A DNA stretch of 64,000 nt from Caproiciproducens galactitolivorans (GCF_026672255.1 NZ_JAPOHA010000001.1:248001-312000); one strand, 5' to 3'; positions 9,084 to 19,023 are shown, counted from the first letter of the stretch. Program-made: numbers and translations. The notes: generated from the letters alone by a model not told the origin.

Positions 9084-10793
9084 TTACACCTCCTTTGCAA
9101 TTTCAAGCGTAATTGTACAGCCTTTGTCAGCGTTTTGTTTGATTTTCAAGCCGTATTGGTCGCCATAATACAGTTTGATCCGCTGGTCTACATTTTTCAG
9201 CCCGAAATGACTGTTCTGCTCTTCCCAGATTTCCTGAATCCTTTTTTCGGAAATCCCGACCCCGTTATCGCAAACGGTGAAAAGAATTCCGTTTTCCGAT
9301 TCCGCAATATCGATTTTGATGATGCCGGTCTCGTAAATTTGCGAAATCCCGTGGTAAATGCTGTTTTCAACAATTGGCTGTAACAGAAGCTTCAGGCAGG
9401 GGGACGTTTTTAAGGAATCCGGGCAGGAAATGGTGAATTCGAATTTATTAAAATAACGGATGCGCATAATATTCAAATAGGCGGTTGTAATGGAAATTTC
9501 GTCCTGTATCGTTACAAAGAAACTTCCCTTGCTTAAGGTTTCCCGATAAAATTTGGAAAGGTTCATGACCACTTCGATCAGCGTTTCGTTTTCATTGATT
9601 TCGGCCAAAGAACAGATATTATCGAGTGTGTTATATAAAAAATGCGGATTTACCTGTTCCTGCAATAAGTCCAGGGAAAGCTTCTGCTTCATTTTCTGTT
9701 CTTTCAGCAGGTTGTCCTTCAGGTTCGCCTGGGCGACGAGCATTTCGTTGAACCGGTTGAACAGAAAGCCGATTTCATTCTGTTCGGTATGGTTGGGAAC
9801 GGGTTCCCACTGGCCCTGAATGACCTTTTGAATATGTAGGATGAGCTGATCAATCGGCGATGTAATCGTCCGGGCGATTTTGTGCGACAGGATGGTGCAG
9901 ATTACAACACCGCACGCAGCAATGAAGACAGACAGGAAAATAAGGAAGTAAATCGGCTGCAAAAAGATGCTGCCGCCGACCTGGGTAATGATATACCAGT
10001 TCAGTTTCTGAAAATATTTGTAAAAGACAATTTTATTATTGATAAAATAAAACCCGGATTTGTTTTTATAAAGCGCGTTATCCAGATTTGGGTAGACGGA
10101 ATACATGGGGTACAGGCCGTCCGTGCTTTGAACGGAACCGGTTGAATCAATGATGCAGGTATTATTTTCGTTTTCCGTATTCTGATAAATATCGGAAATG
10201 GAGGTTTCCGGTATGGATATTTCAATATAACCCAACATTTTTCCGGTGCTGTAACTGTAAAATCGCTGTACAAGCATCAAAACCGGTATTTTTTGATTCC
10301 GGTCAGAAATGGATGTCTTCCGCGCGGAAAGCCAGATGCGGTCGGACGGAATTTCAATGCCGCTCAGGCTGTCTTCGTTTGTCGGAACTTCGGTGGAAGC
10401 GATTAACTGTTTTGACTGGCTGTATACATTCACGCCGTAGATAAAGGAGGTTGACTGAATAATCGTGTTCAGCTCATCCTTCAGCCGCATTTGATCCAGT
10501 TCGCTGAATTTTTGTTTTTTGGTGTTATATTTGTTGGTAGCGTCCTGTACCGCTGCATTCACAATGATACTTTTCGTATAGTTGTCGACGGACGTCAGAA
10601 AAAAATCCAGCTGGCTGTTGATATGATCGAGATTTTGGATGGAGGATTTTGTTTCCAGATCCATTACTTTTGTAAAAATGATACTGCATGTGGCGATGGA
10701 AATGAGCAGAATAATAGCGGATGAAATGGCAAACATGCTCCCAAAAATCTGCTTATTCAGAGGCATTCCCTTCATTTTCGCGGGGATTTTCAT
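9084..10793 (-). CDS. YesM-type sensor histidine kinase
   Basis: A 569-residue membrane sensor. Two transmembrane segments (about 18-40 and 275-300) flank an extracellular sensor domain of the Cache type. A HAMP-like linker (SHKIARTITSPIDQL) follows, then a LytS/YesM-type kinase domain with the phosphorylated His in QVNPHFLYNTLDNI and an ATP-binding GDNGVGI-like motif (CDNGVGISEK). The start follows GAGGAGG. It pairs with the downstream YesN-type regulator and is divergent from the sugar-binding protein gene, so it probably senses an extracellular oligosaccharide, perhaps through that binding protein (inference). Confidence 0.9.
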   Translation of the reverse strand: MKIPAKMKGMPLNKQIFGSMFAISSAIILLISIATCSIIFTKVMDLETKSSIQNLDHINSQLDFFLTSVDNYTKSIIVNAAVQDATNKYNTKKQKFSELDQMRLKDELNTIIQSTSFIYGVNVYSQSKQLIASTEVPTNEDSLSGIEIPSDRIWLSARKTSISDRNQKIPVLMLVQRFYSYSTGKMLGYIEISIPETSISDIYQNTENENNTCIIDSTGSVQSTDGLYPMYSVYPNLDNALYKNKSGFYFINNKIVFYKYFQKLNWYIITQVGGSIFLQPIYFLIFLSVFIAACGVVICTILSHKIARTITSPIDQLILHIQKVIQGQWEPVPNHTEQNEIGFLFNRFNEMLVAQANLKDNLLKEQKMKQKLSLDLLQEQVNPHFLYNTLDNICSLAEINENETLIEVVMNLSKFYRETLSKGSFFVTIQDEISITTAYLNIMRIRYFNKFEFTISCPDSLKTSPCLKLLLQPIVENSIYHGISQIYETGIIKIDIAESENGILFTVCDNGVGISEKRIQEIWEEQNSHFGLKNVDQRIKLYYGDQYGLKIKQNADKGCTITLEIAKEV

Positions 10794-11015
10794 AATGTCC
10801 CTCCTCTTGGCTTGTCTGCATTATTTTAACATGTTTTTTGAAATTGAGTTGCAATTATGAATAAATAATTCGATTATTTTGAACAGATTTTAAAGATTAT
10901 ATGAAAAAAGTACAAATTAAAAGGAAATTGTCCATGTCTTTCATAGTACGTTATTGCTATGATAAAGTCCAGAGGAAGGTAAAGGCAGTCCTCAATAAAA
11001 AACGGAGGTAGCGTT

Positions 11016-12335
11016 ATGAAAAGGTTGATATCCCTATTTCTCGCAGTTGCGCTTTGCGTGGGTATGACGGCGTGTTCCGGAAGCACCGGAAGCCAAAGCG
11101 GCAGCAGCAATTCCGATGGGAAAAAAGTTGAGATCCGGCTTCTAACCAGAATGGCCGGTACAACCAAACAGGTTGAAATTTTTAAAGACATTATCAAAGA
11201 GTTTGAAAGCAAGCATCCGGATGCCAAGGTTATTGATGAGTCACAGGGTGACGAATCGTCCTTTAACAATAAGCTGAAGACGGATCTTTCTTCCGGAACA
11301 CTCCCGAATATTTTCCGTATTCAGGGTGTTGCGAATCTGGGCGAATATATCGACAACGGTCTGATTATGGATCTGGATCCGGTTTTGAAGGCAGACCCGG
11401 AATGGAACAAATTCGTTCCCGGTGCGCTTTCCTACTATCAGGTTCCCGGCCATAACGGAACCTATGCGATTCCGATGGAATCCGGCTTAATCGGCGTTTA
11501 TTACAATGAGGCTCTCTTTAAGAAGGCCGGAATCGACTCCTTCCCGGAGACATGGTCTCAGTTTAAAACAGCGATTCAGAAATTAAAGGCAATCAATGTA
11601 ACCCCGATCGCTTTGGGCGCAAAGACAACGTATATGGCCGGCCATCTCCACGACCAGATTTTCTACAAGTGGATGGGAACCGAAGCCGCCAAAAAGCTTG
11701 GTTCAAGAGACATGAAATGGACGGACCCGGATGTTGTGAAATCCCTGGGCTTTGTAAAGGAACTCAATGATATGGGTGCGTTCCCGTCCGGAGCGGCCGG
11801 TATCAGCGACGATATCGTACTGTCCCAGTTCCAGAAGGGCCAGGCGGGCATGATTATTACCGGCACGTGGAATATCAGCAATTTCACAAACAAAAAAGAC
11901 TGCCCGGCCGCAGACGATATTAAAGTTGCGAAGTTCCCGTCTTTCGATGAAAAACCGCAGTACAAGAATGAAGATATGCAGGTTATCAGCCCGTACATGG
12001 TGAACGGGAAACTGACCGGAAAAGATAAGGATTACACAATCGAATTACTAAAAATGCTTACTTCGAAGGATGCCGCGAAGCGCTTTGCGGAAGAGGCTTC
12101 TTTCCTGATTCCAAGAACGGATGTTACGCTTGATACCCAAAAGGTAAACCCGCTGCTCCTGAAAAACGTAGAGCTTGGGAAGACCTCCACGGGTATTGCC
12201 GTTGATGTTTTTGACTTCGATCCGCTTGCATCCATGCAGGATACAACAAGAAACGCGATCGTAAGCATGTTGGTTGGCAGTTCTCCTGAACAGGCGGCTC
12301 AGCAGATACAGTCCGAAATTGACAAGTCGAAATAA
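11016..12335 (+). CDS. CUT1 ABC transporter sugar-binding lipoprotein
   Basis: A 439-residue family 1 extracellular solute-binding protein. The signal peptide ends in a lipobox (VGMTAC, lipidated C20) followed by a Ser/Gly-rich linker. The remainder has the usual two-lobe fold motifs (EIFKDIIKEFESKHPDAKV; GTYAIPMESGLIGVYYNEALF). The start follows CGGAGG. It is the first gene of a four-gene operon ending with a GH151-like fucosidase. This suggests that the ligand is a fucosylated oligosaccharide rather than free fucose (inference from context). Confidence 0.9.
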   Translation: MKRLISLFLAVALCVGMTACSGSTGSQSGSSNSDGKKVEIRLLTRMAGTTKQVEIFKDIIKEFESKHPDAKVIDESQGDESSFNNKLKTDLSSGTLPNIFRIQGVANLGEYIDNGLIMDLDPVLKADPEWNKFVPGALSYYQVPGHNGTYAIPMESGLIGVYYNEALFKKAGIDSFPETWSQFKTAIQKLKAINVTPIALGAKTTYMAGHLHDQIFYKWMGTEAAKKLGSRDMKWTDPDVVKSLGFVKELNDMGAFPSGAAGISDDIVLSQFQKGQAGMIITGTWNISNFTNKKDCPAADDIKVAKFPSFDEKPQYKNEDMQVISPYMVNGKLTGKDKDYTIELLKMLTSKDAAKRFAEEASFLIPRTDVTLDTQKVNPLLLKNVELGKTSTGIAVDVFDFDPLASMQDTTRNAIVSMLVGSSPEQAAQQIQSEIDKSK

Positions 12336-12359
12336 GCAGCCTGTAATGTTTTAAAGAGT

Positions 12360-12387
12360 AATTCCAGAGATGCGAGTCTCTGGAATT
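12360..12387 (+). terminator. Intercistronic hairpin after the binding-protein gene
   Basis: AATTCCAGAGA and TCTCTGGAATT form an 11-bp perfect stem with a 6-base loop. No T-run follows. Such hairpins usually stabilise the binding-protein mRNA and lower expression of the downstream permeases. Confidence 0.7.
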
Positions 12388-12410
12388 CCCTTTAATAGGA
12401 GGAAATGAAG

Positions 12411-13295
12411 ATGATTTATTTAAAATCAAGAAAAGACAAATTCAAAATCTTTTTGTTTATCGTACCGGCGCTTGTGCTCTATGTTCTGTTCCAGATCGTT
12501 CCGATGATCGGCGCTTTCTACTTTTCCGTTGCGGACTGGAATGGAATTGCGGGCACCGCCATTAAAATGGTCGGCTTAAAAAATTACATAGCCGTTTTTA
12601 AAGATCCCGGATTTCTGATTTCCTTGCAGAATATGGGAAAAATGGTTTTCTTCAGCGTGCTTTTTCACACCCCGATTGCCCTTTTGCTCGCCGTTGCCAT
12701 CAATACCAAATGCAGGGGCTACCGCTTTTACAAGGCTGTGTATTTTGTCCCTACCGTATTTCCGCTGACGGCGGTTGGCCTGTTATGGTACTTTATTTTT
12801 ATGCCCAACGGCTCTTTTAACACTCTTCTGACGAACATGGGACTTTCCCAATTTGTTACTCCCTGGCTTATTAACACTTCGACAGCAATGAATACGATCA
12901 TATTCGTTAACATATGGGCAGGAGTCGGTTATTACATGGTTATTTTAATAGCCGGACTGACGACGATTCCGGACGATATTTATGAAGCGGCTCAAATTGA
13001 CGGCATTACCACGGTGAAAAAATTCTTTCTCATAACGGTTCCCATGCTGAAACCGATTATCAGCATGTGTATCGTAATGGATATTATCGGAACGGTTAAG
13101 GTGTTTGACTTGATCTTCGTCATGACGGAGGGCGGCCCGAACGGCCTGACGAATCTGCCGACAACGCTGATGTATTATGAAGCTTTCCGTTACGACCATT
13201 ACGGAATCGGCAGTGCGATCGGTATTATTATCTTCTTGATCGCGCTGGTTCTGACGGTTGGCAGCGAGTATTTAACCAGCCGGACGGAGAATTGA
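12411..13295 (+). CDS. CUT1 sugar ABC permease (MalF/UgpA type)
   Basis: A 294-residue inner-membrane permease with six predicted helices. The EAA loop that docks the ATPase is visible as YEAAQIDGITTVKKFFLITV. The start at 12411 sits 8 bases after AGGAGG; the in-frame ATG at 12405 is only 2 bases away and is less likely. It partners with the next permease. No ATP-binding subunit is encoded in the operon, so a shared MsmX-type ATPase encoded elsewhere is presumably used. Confidence 0.9.
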   Translation: MIYLKSRKDKFKIFLFIVPALVLYVLFQIVPMIGAFYFSVADWNGIAGTAIKMVGLKNYIAVFKDPGFLISLQNMGKMVFFSVLFHTPIALLLAVAINTKCRGYRFYKAVYFVPTVFPLTAVGLLWYFIFMPNGSFNTLLTNMGLSQFVTPWLINTSTAMNTIIFVNIWAGVGYYMVILIAGLTTIPDDIYEAAQIDGITTVKKFFLITVPMLKPIISMCIVMDIIGTVKVFDLIFVMTEGGPNGLTNLPTTLMYYEAFRYDHYGIGSAIGIIIFLIALVLTVGSEYLTSRTEN

Positions 13296-13311
13296 TTGGG
13301 AGGTTAAAGAA

Positions 13312-14157
13312 ATGAATCATACAAATTACAAAGGCAGGAAAGCTTTGGGCAAGGTCGGCCTGTTTACGTTTTTAACCGCAATGGCGCTGATGTTTATTTG
13401 CCCGATGGTCTTTACCGTGTTTTCTTCTTTTAAGGACAACACCGAAATTTTCGGCGATCCCTTTTCCCTGCCGAAAACGTTTCGGTTCAGCAATTATGTG
13501 GAAGCGTGGAACGGCGCAAATATGAGCACCTACTTCATAAACAGCCTGGTGATTTCGATTGCGACGGTTGTGATTTTGGCGGTGGTGTCCTCCATGGCGG
13601 CCTATGCGCTTTCCCGGTTCAATTTAAAATGCGGGAAAGCGCTGACAATCTTTTTCCTCGCGGGCATGATGATACCGATTCATACTATACTGGTGCCGGT
13701 TGCCTACATAATTGGCAAATTCAACTTAAAGAACAACTTGGTTGCGCTGGTGCTGATTTACGTTGCTTTTTCCCTTTCCTTCAGCATTTACGTTCTCGCG
13801 CGCTTCATGAAGGGGATCAACCGGTCTCTTGAAGAAGCGGCGATTATCGACGGCGCCGGTTATTTTCAGATTTACACGCGGATTATGCTTCCGCTGACGG
13901 TTCCGGCAATTTCCACGGTTTCCATCTTCAACTTTTTGGGAGCATGGAACAATATCCTGTTCCCGCTTCTCTTTATCAATGACGATAAGCTCAAGCCGAT
14001 TGCCCTTGGTCTTTTAAACTTTAACGGAGAAAGAGGTTCCGCCTACGGCCCGCTTATGGCCGCCATCGTTATCACGGTTTTCATTCCGATGGTAATCTAT
14101 CTGCTGTTCCAGGAAAAAGTGGAAAGCGGACTTGCTGCGGGCGCGGTAAAGGAATAA
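13312..14157 (+). CDS. CUT1 sugar ABC permease (MalG/UgpE type)
   Basis: A 281-residue permease with six predicted helices and an EAA loop (LEEAAIIDGAGYFQIYTRIM). GGGAGG precedes the start, and 16 bases separate it from the first permease. It forms the heterodimeric channel with that protein. Confidence 0.9.
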   Translation: MNHTNYKGRKALGKVGLFTFLTAMALMFICPMVFTVFSSFKDNTEIFGDPFSLPKTFRFSNYVEAWNGANMSTYFINSLVISIATVVILAVVSSMAAYALSRFNLKCGKALTIFFLAGMMIPIHTILVPVAYIIGKFNLKNNLVALVLIYVAFSLSFSIYVLARFMKGINRSLEEAAIIDGAGYFQIYTRIMLPLTVPAISTVSIFNFLGAWNNILFPLLFINDDKLKPIALGLLNFNGERGSAYGPLMAAIVITVFIPMVIYLLFQEKVESGLAAGAVKE

Positions 14158-14181
14158 ACGAGCAGGAAAGGAGAAAAAACA

Positions 14182-16179
14182 ATGGGCGAATTACGATTCA
14201 GGCAGATTCACCTCGATTTTCATACAAGCGAATATATCCCCAATGTGGCGAAAGATTTTTGTGCCGAAGATTTTGTGCGGACGCTGGAACAGGCAAACGT
14301 CGATTCCATTACATGCTTTGCCCGGTGCCATCACGGGTGGCTTTATTACCCGTCTAAAAAGTTTCCGGAACTGATTCATCCTTCGCTGACCAACCACAAT
14401 CTTCTTCCGGAACAGATTGAAGCCTGCCACAGGCATAATATCAAAGTTCCGATTTACACAACGGTGCAGTGGGACGGGCGCGTCATGCGCGAGCATCCGG
14501 AATGGCTGGCGGTGGACGCGGACGGGGAATACATTGACACGCAGGGCGTTCCCAAACCGCATTTTTATTACACGATTTGTCTGAACAGCGGATACAGGGC
14601 GTTCTTTAAGGAACATTTGCAGGATATTATCGATGTGATCGGTGCGGAAAACATCGACGGATTTTTCATGGATATTCTGTTTAAAACGGACTGCGACTGT
14701 CCGCACTGTCAGGCGAAAATGAAGCCGCTCGGGTACGACCATACGAAAAAATCCGACAGGCTTGCGTATTCCCTTCACATGCTGGAAGAGTTCAAAACGG
14801 AAATTACCGCCTTTATCCGCGACCGGGTTCCGAAAGCAGAAATCTTCTACAATAGTTCCCATGTAGGCCCCGCTTCCAGAAACAGCTTTAAAGACTACAC
14901 GCATCTGGAGCTGGAATCTCTGCCGAGCGGAGGCTGGGGGTATGACCATTTCCCGGCGACCGCCCGTTATGCCCGGACGCTGGGCAAGGATTTTATCGGG
15001 ATGACCGGCAAATTCCACACCTACTGGGGCGATTTTCACTCCCTAAAAAATAAGGCCGCCCTTGAGTTTGAATGCTTCAATATGCTTGCGATGGGTGCGG
15101 GCTGCTCGATCGGCGACCAGCTCCATCCTTCGGGCAGGCTTTCGAAAGGCTCCTATGACCTGATCGGGCATGTTTATTCGCAGGTCAAAGCGAAGGAGCC
15201 TTACTGCAAAAGAGCCGTCCCCAAAGCGGAAATCGCTGTTTTAACGCCGGAGGAATTTTACACGGAGGAAGAACATGACCTTGGGCTTCCTCCGGCACTG
15301 GTCGGGGCTGTCCGGATGCTTCAGGAGCTTTCCTATCAGTTTGACATCATTGACAGCACAACGCCGATGGATTCGTATTCGCTGATTCTTCTTCCGGATG
15401 ATATCCTTTTCCGCAAGGACGTGGAGGAGAAGCTGAAAGCCTACATCGCGAAAGGCGGAAAGGTAATCGGCACGTATCATTCCTGTCTGGACACGGAAAA
15501 CGGTTCGGACAGTATTTACGGGGTATCCTATGAACGGGAGTCGCCGTATTACAGGGATTTCATTCTGCCGAATGATACAATCGGCAAAGAGCTGAACCGT
15601 GAGGAATATGTCATGTACCTTCGTGCGGCACAGACGCGGGTAAAAGACGCCGAGGTGCTGATGGACAGCATTCAGCCTTACTTTAACCGCGAGGGGAAAA
15701 CGTTCTGCTCCCATCAGCACGCGCCCTCTTCCGGCAGGAAAGGATATGCGGCGGCAACAAGAAAAGGCAATGTGATTTACTTTGCGCATCCGGTTTTCCG
15801 CATCTACCGTAAAAACTGCGCAAACTGGTGCAAGCAGATTATGAAGGACGCCATTGCGCTTTTGCTTCCGCAGAAACTGGTGTCGCACAACGGGCCGTCC
15901 ACCATGATTACTTCCCTGAACCGGCAGGAAAGCCAAAACCGCGATATCCTTCACGTGCTTCATTATATTACGGAAAAACGGTCGGAGGACATCTATACGA
16001 TTGAAGATATTCTTCCTTTATATGATGTTTCCTTTCAGCTGTTTGTCGGGGAAAAGAGGGTGCAGTCTGTTCAGACTGTGCCGGAAAATACGCCCGTTCC
16101 GTTTGAACAGAAGGACGGAACCCTGAACTTTACCCTTCCAAAAATTGAGGGCCATACGCTGGTGGATATTCAGTATTAG
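14182..16179 (+). CDS. Intracellular alpha-L-fucosidase-like enzyme, GH151 / GHL6 type
   Basis: A 665-residue protein with no signal peptide. The N-terminal two-thirds form a TIM barrel of the GHL6/GH151 type (LDFHTSEYIPNVAKDF; CFARCHHGWLYYPSKKFPEL; VPIYTTVQWDGRV). In NIDGFFMDILF, D164 is the expected nucleophile position. A CDCPHC cluster (171-176) follows it, as in related proteins. From about 370 a Rossmann-like domain similar to the beta-galactosidase trimerisation domain appears (DSYSLILLPDDILF, KGGKVIGTYHS). GH151 contains alpha-L-fucosidases. Its position after a sugar importer and in a fucose locus supports release of fucose from imported oligosaccharides. Substrate specificity is inferred. 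Confidence 0.75.
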   Translation: MGELRFRQIHLDFHTSEYIPNVAKDFCAEDFVRTLEQANVDSITCFARCHHGWLYYPSKKFPELIHPSLTNHNLLPEQIEACHRHNIKVPIYTTVQWDGRVMREHPEWLAVDADGEYIDTQGVPKPHFYYTICLNSGYRAFFKEHLQDIIDVIGAENIDGFFMDILFKTDCDCPHCQAKMKPLGYDHTKKSDRLAYSLHMLEEFKTEITAFIRDRVPKAEIFYNSSHVGPASRNSFKDYTHLELESLPSGGWGYDHFPATARYARTLGKDFIGMTGKFHTYWGDFHSLKNKAALEFECFNMLAMGAGCSIGDQLHPSGRLSKGSYDLIGHVYSQVKAKEPYCKRAVPKAEIAVLTPEEFYTEEEHDLGLPPALVGAVRMLQELSYQFDIIDSTTPMDSYSLILLPDDILFRKDVEEKLKAYIAKGGKVIGTYHSCLDTENGSDSIYGVSYERESPYYRDFILPNDTIGKELNREEYVMYLRAAQTRVKDAEVLMDSIQPYFNREGKTFCSHQHAPSSGRKGYAAATRKGNVIYFAHPVFRIYRKNCANWCKQIMKDAIALLLPQKLVSHNGPSTMITSLNRQESQNRDILHVLHYITEKRSEDIYTIEDILPLYDVSFQLFVGEKRVQSVQTVPENTPVPFEQKDGTLNFTLPKIEGHTLVDIQY

Positions 16180-16197
16180 CGGATGCGCAAAAAGAAG

Positions 16198-16226
16198 TTG
16201 ACAACGAAGTCTGTAACTGATAAAAT
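16198..16226 (+). promoter_or_regulatory. Sigma-A promoter of the Mn riboswitch/ATPase unit
   Basis: TTGACA (16198-16203), 17 bases, TAAAAT (16221-16226). Transcription would start near 16233, immediately before the riboswitch. Confidence 0.85.
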
Positions 16227-16233
16227 AGAATCA

Positions 16234-16362
16234 ACCTGAGGGAGTAGTTTACTTACGTTTTTGCGTATGTGCCAAGTCAACATACATGGCCGATTCGGTC
16301 TGGCTTGTCTTAATGAACGAGACTCATGCATAACTTACATAGTTGTGCATGAGTCTTTTTTT
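16234..16362 (+). ncRNA. yybP-ykoY manganese riboswitch
   Basis: The leader contains the family's conserved blocks in order: GAGGGAGTAGTTT, GTGCCAAGTCAACATACATGG, TGGCTTGTCTTAATGAACGAGAC. These closely resemble the B. subtilis ykoY element. The 3' strand of the aptamer runs into a terminator. The class binds Mn2+ (with Mg2+) and turns on metal exporters, which fits the P-type ATPase downstream. Confidence 0.9.
16321..16362 (+). terminator. Riboswitch-controlled terminator
   Basis: GACTCATGCATAACT pairs with AGTTGTGCATGAGTC (15 bp, one G-U, loop TACAT), followed by seven T. The 5' arm overlaps the end of the aptamer, so metal binding can prevent the hairpin. Confidence 0.85.
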
Positions 16363-16395
16363 ATATATTCAATTCAATTTGGAAGGAAGAAACGA

Positions 16396-19023
16396 ATGAA
16401 GTTTTATTTAGAAGACACGGAAAAGGTATTTCGGCATTTGAACAGCAGTGAAGAGGGGTTGTCGGGAGCACAGGCGCAGAAGCGTTTGCAGGCAAACGGA
16501 AAAAACAAGCTGGCGGAAGGGAAGAAAGAATCCGTTGTGAAACGGTTTTTCCAGCAGCTTTTAGAGCCAATGACCGTCATCCTGATTGTTGCCGCGGTGA
16601 TTTCCGCGATTACTTCTGCTTACGCGAATGAATCCTCGGCCGATGTGTTTATCATAATGTTCGTGGTGCTGATTAACGCGATACTGGGTGTTTATCAGGA
16701 AAGCAAGGCGGAAAAGGCAATTGAAGCGCTGCAGGAGATGGCCGCTGCAACAACCAAAGTCCTTCGCGACGGTTCTGTGGCGGATATCAGAAGCGAAGAT
16801 TTGGTTGCGGGCGATGTTGTTATTCTGGAAGCCGGCAACGCCGTTCCGGCGGACTGCAGAATTATTGAAAGCGCCAGCATGAAAATTGAAGAGGCGGCTT
16901 TAACGGGCGAGTCCGTGCCGGTCAATAAATTTGTCGATACCCTGTACTTAAATAACGAAAAAGAAGTCCCGCTCGGGGACCGGAAAAATATGGCGTACAT
17001 GGGCAGCACGGTGGTATACGGCCGCGGCAGGGCGGTTGTGGCTGCAACCGGCATGGACACGGAAATGGGCAAGATCGCGGATGCCCTTGCGAACGCGAAA
17101 CAAGGCGAGACGCCGCTTCAGATCAAGCTGAATCAGTTAAGCAAAGTATTAACCTACCTTGTGGTTGGAATCTGTATCTTTATCTTTGCGTTCAGCCTGC
17201 TGAAAGAAGGAAATTTCAGCGGAGAGGTTGTTTTGAATACCTTTATGGTGGCGGTAAGCCTTGCCGTTGCGGCGATTCCGGAAGGCCTTGCCACCGTGGT
17301 GACCATTGTCCTTTCTATTGGCGTTACAAACATGTCGCGGAGGAATGCGATCATCCGGAAATTAACGGCGGTGGAAACGCTGGGCTGCGCCCAGATTATC
17401 TGCTCCGATAAAACCGGAACGCTGACGCAGAACAAGATGACGGTTGTGGAGCACTACGGGGACGATGAGCGCCTTCTTGCTACAGCAATGGCGCTGTGCA
17501 GCGACTCCGAGCTGAACGAAGAAGGAGAGGTAAAAGGGGAGCCGACGGAAAACGCCTTGGTGAATTACGCGAACTCCTTATCTCTGAAAAAATATGAATT
17601 GAAAGTGAAAACGCCCCGCATCGGGGAAGCTCCGTTCGATTCCATGCGCAAAATGATGTCTACGGTGCATGCGGTAGAAAATGAATTTATTCAGTACACC
17701 AAGGGCGCTCCGGATGAAATCCTGAAAAAATGCACCCATATTCTTCAGAACGGCAAGGCGGTTCCGCTTACAAAAGAGCTTCGTTCCGATGTGCTGGCGG
17801 AAAACAAGAAAATGGCGGACAAAGCGCTTCGTGTTTTAGGCGCCGCCTATAAAACCCATCCGCAGGCTCCGGCTTCCTTCGAACCGGAATTTTTGGAGAA
17901 AGAGCTTACCTTCATCGGCCTTGTCGGGATGATTGACCCGATCCGCCCGGAAGTGGTTGACGCGATAAAAGAGTGCAAGGAAGCAGGCATCCGTCCCGTG
18001 ATGATTACGGGCGATCATAAAGACACGGCGGTGGCCATCGCGACCCAGCTCGGCATTATAACCGACGCTTCGCAGGCGCTGACCGGCATGCAGCTCGATG
18101 ATATCGGGGATGAAGAATTCAACCGGGATATCGAAAAATACGCCGTCTATGCCAGAGTTCAGCCCGAGCATAAGGTGCGTATCGTTAACGCGTGGAAAAA
18201 GAAGGGCATGGTCACCGCCATGACCGGTGACGGAGTGAACGACGCCCCTTCGATTAAAAGCGCGGATATCGGTATCGGCATGGGGATTACCGGTACGGAC
18301 GTCACCAAAAACGTTGCGGATATGGTTTTGGCGGACGATAACTTCGCAACGATCGTTTCGGCGGTTGAGGAAGGCCGGATTATCTACGACAATATCCGAA
18401 AGTCGATTCAGTTCCTGCTTTCGTCCAACCTTAGCGAGGTAATTTCCGTATTTGTGGCGACAATCCTTGGATTTACCATTTTAAAACCCGTGCATCTTCT
18501 CTGGATTAACCTGATTACGGACTGTTTCCCGGCTCTGGCATTGGGAATGGAGCACGGGGAGAAGGACCTGATGTCCCGTAAACCAAGGGACCCGAAAGCC
18601 GGAATTTTTTCAGACAGTCTTGGCTGGGATGTGCTGTATCAGGGCATTATGGTTTCCTGTGTTACGCTTGCCGCCTATTTCATCGGCCATTTCATGGAGA
18701 ACGGCCGGTGGGAGATTATGAACAGCCCGGACGGAGTTACCATGGCGTTTCTTACGATGTCCATGGCGGAAATCTTCCATTCGTTCAATATGCGCTCACA
18801 GCGCGGCTCCATTCTGACGATTCCATACCAGAATCCTTTCCTGATCTGGGCAATGATCGGTTCCCTTCTTCTTACAACCGCAGTGATTTCTATTCCGGCG
18901 CTCTCCATAGCGTTTGGGTTTGAGGAAATATCCATTGTAGAATATTCCGTGGCGCTTGCTCTCGCTTTTTCTGTTATTCCGATTGTAGAAATTGTAAAGC
19001 TGTTTAAACGGAAATTATCCTAA
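16396..19023 (+). CDS. P2-type cation-transporting ATPase (Ca2+/Mn2+ exporter)
   Basis: An 875-residue P-type ATPase; the start at 16396 follows GGAAGGA and excludes the riboswitch DNA. All hallmark motifs are visible: N-terminal cation-ATPase region, actuator TGES (EEAALTGESVPVNK), membrane PEGL (AAIPEGLATVV), phosphorylation DKTGTLT, nucleotide KGAPDEIL, hinge TGDGVNDAPSIK, and a C-terminal membrane domain (LLWINLITDCFPALALGMEH). The set is typical of SERCA/PMR1-like bacterial pumps that move Ca2+ or Mn2+ out of the cell. The yybP-ykoY riboswitch upstream argues for manganese export. A terminator follows. Confidence 0.92.
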   Translation: MKFYLEDTEKVFRHLNSSEEGLSGAQAQKRLQANGKNKLAEGKKESVVKRFFQQLLEPMTVILIVAAVISAITSAYANESSADVFIIMFVVLINAILGVYQESKAEKAIEALQEMAAATTKVLRDGSVADIRSEDLVAGDVVILEAGNAVPADCRIIESASMKIEEAALTGESVPVNKFVDTLYLNNEKEVPLGDRKNMAYMGSTVVYGRGRAVVAATGMDTEMGKIADALANAKQGETPLQIKLNQLSKVLTYLVVGICIFIFAFSLLKEGNFSGEVVLNTFMVAVSLAVAAIPEGLATVVTIVLSIGVTNMSRRNAIIRKLTAVETLGCAQIICSDKTGTLTQNKMTVVEHYGDDERLLATAMALCSDSELNEEGEVKGEPTENALVNYANSLSLKKYELKVKTPRIGEAPFDSMRKMMSTVHAVENEFIQYTKGAPDEILKKCTHILQNGKAVPLTKELRSDVLAENKKMADKALRVLGAAYKTHPQAPASFEPEFLEKELTFIGLVGMIDPIRPEVVDAIKECKEAGIRPVMITGDHKDTAVAIATQLGIITDASQALTGMQLDDIGDEEFNRDIEKYAVYARVQPEHKVRIVNAWKKKGMVTAMTGDGVNDAPSIKSADIGIGMGITGTDVTKNVADMVLADDNFATIVSAVEEGRIIYDNIRKSIQFLLSSNLSEVISVFVATILGFTILKPVHLLWINLITDCFPALALGMEHGEKDLMSRKPRDPKAGIFSDSLGWDVLYQGIMVSCVTLAAYFIGHFMENGRWEIMNSPDGVTMAFLTMSMAEIFHSFNMRSQRGSILTIPYQNPFLIWAMIGSLLLTTAVISIPALSIAFGFEEISIVEYSVALALAFSVIPIVEIVKLFKRKLS

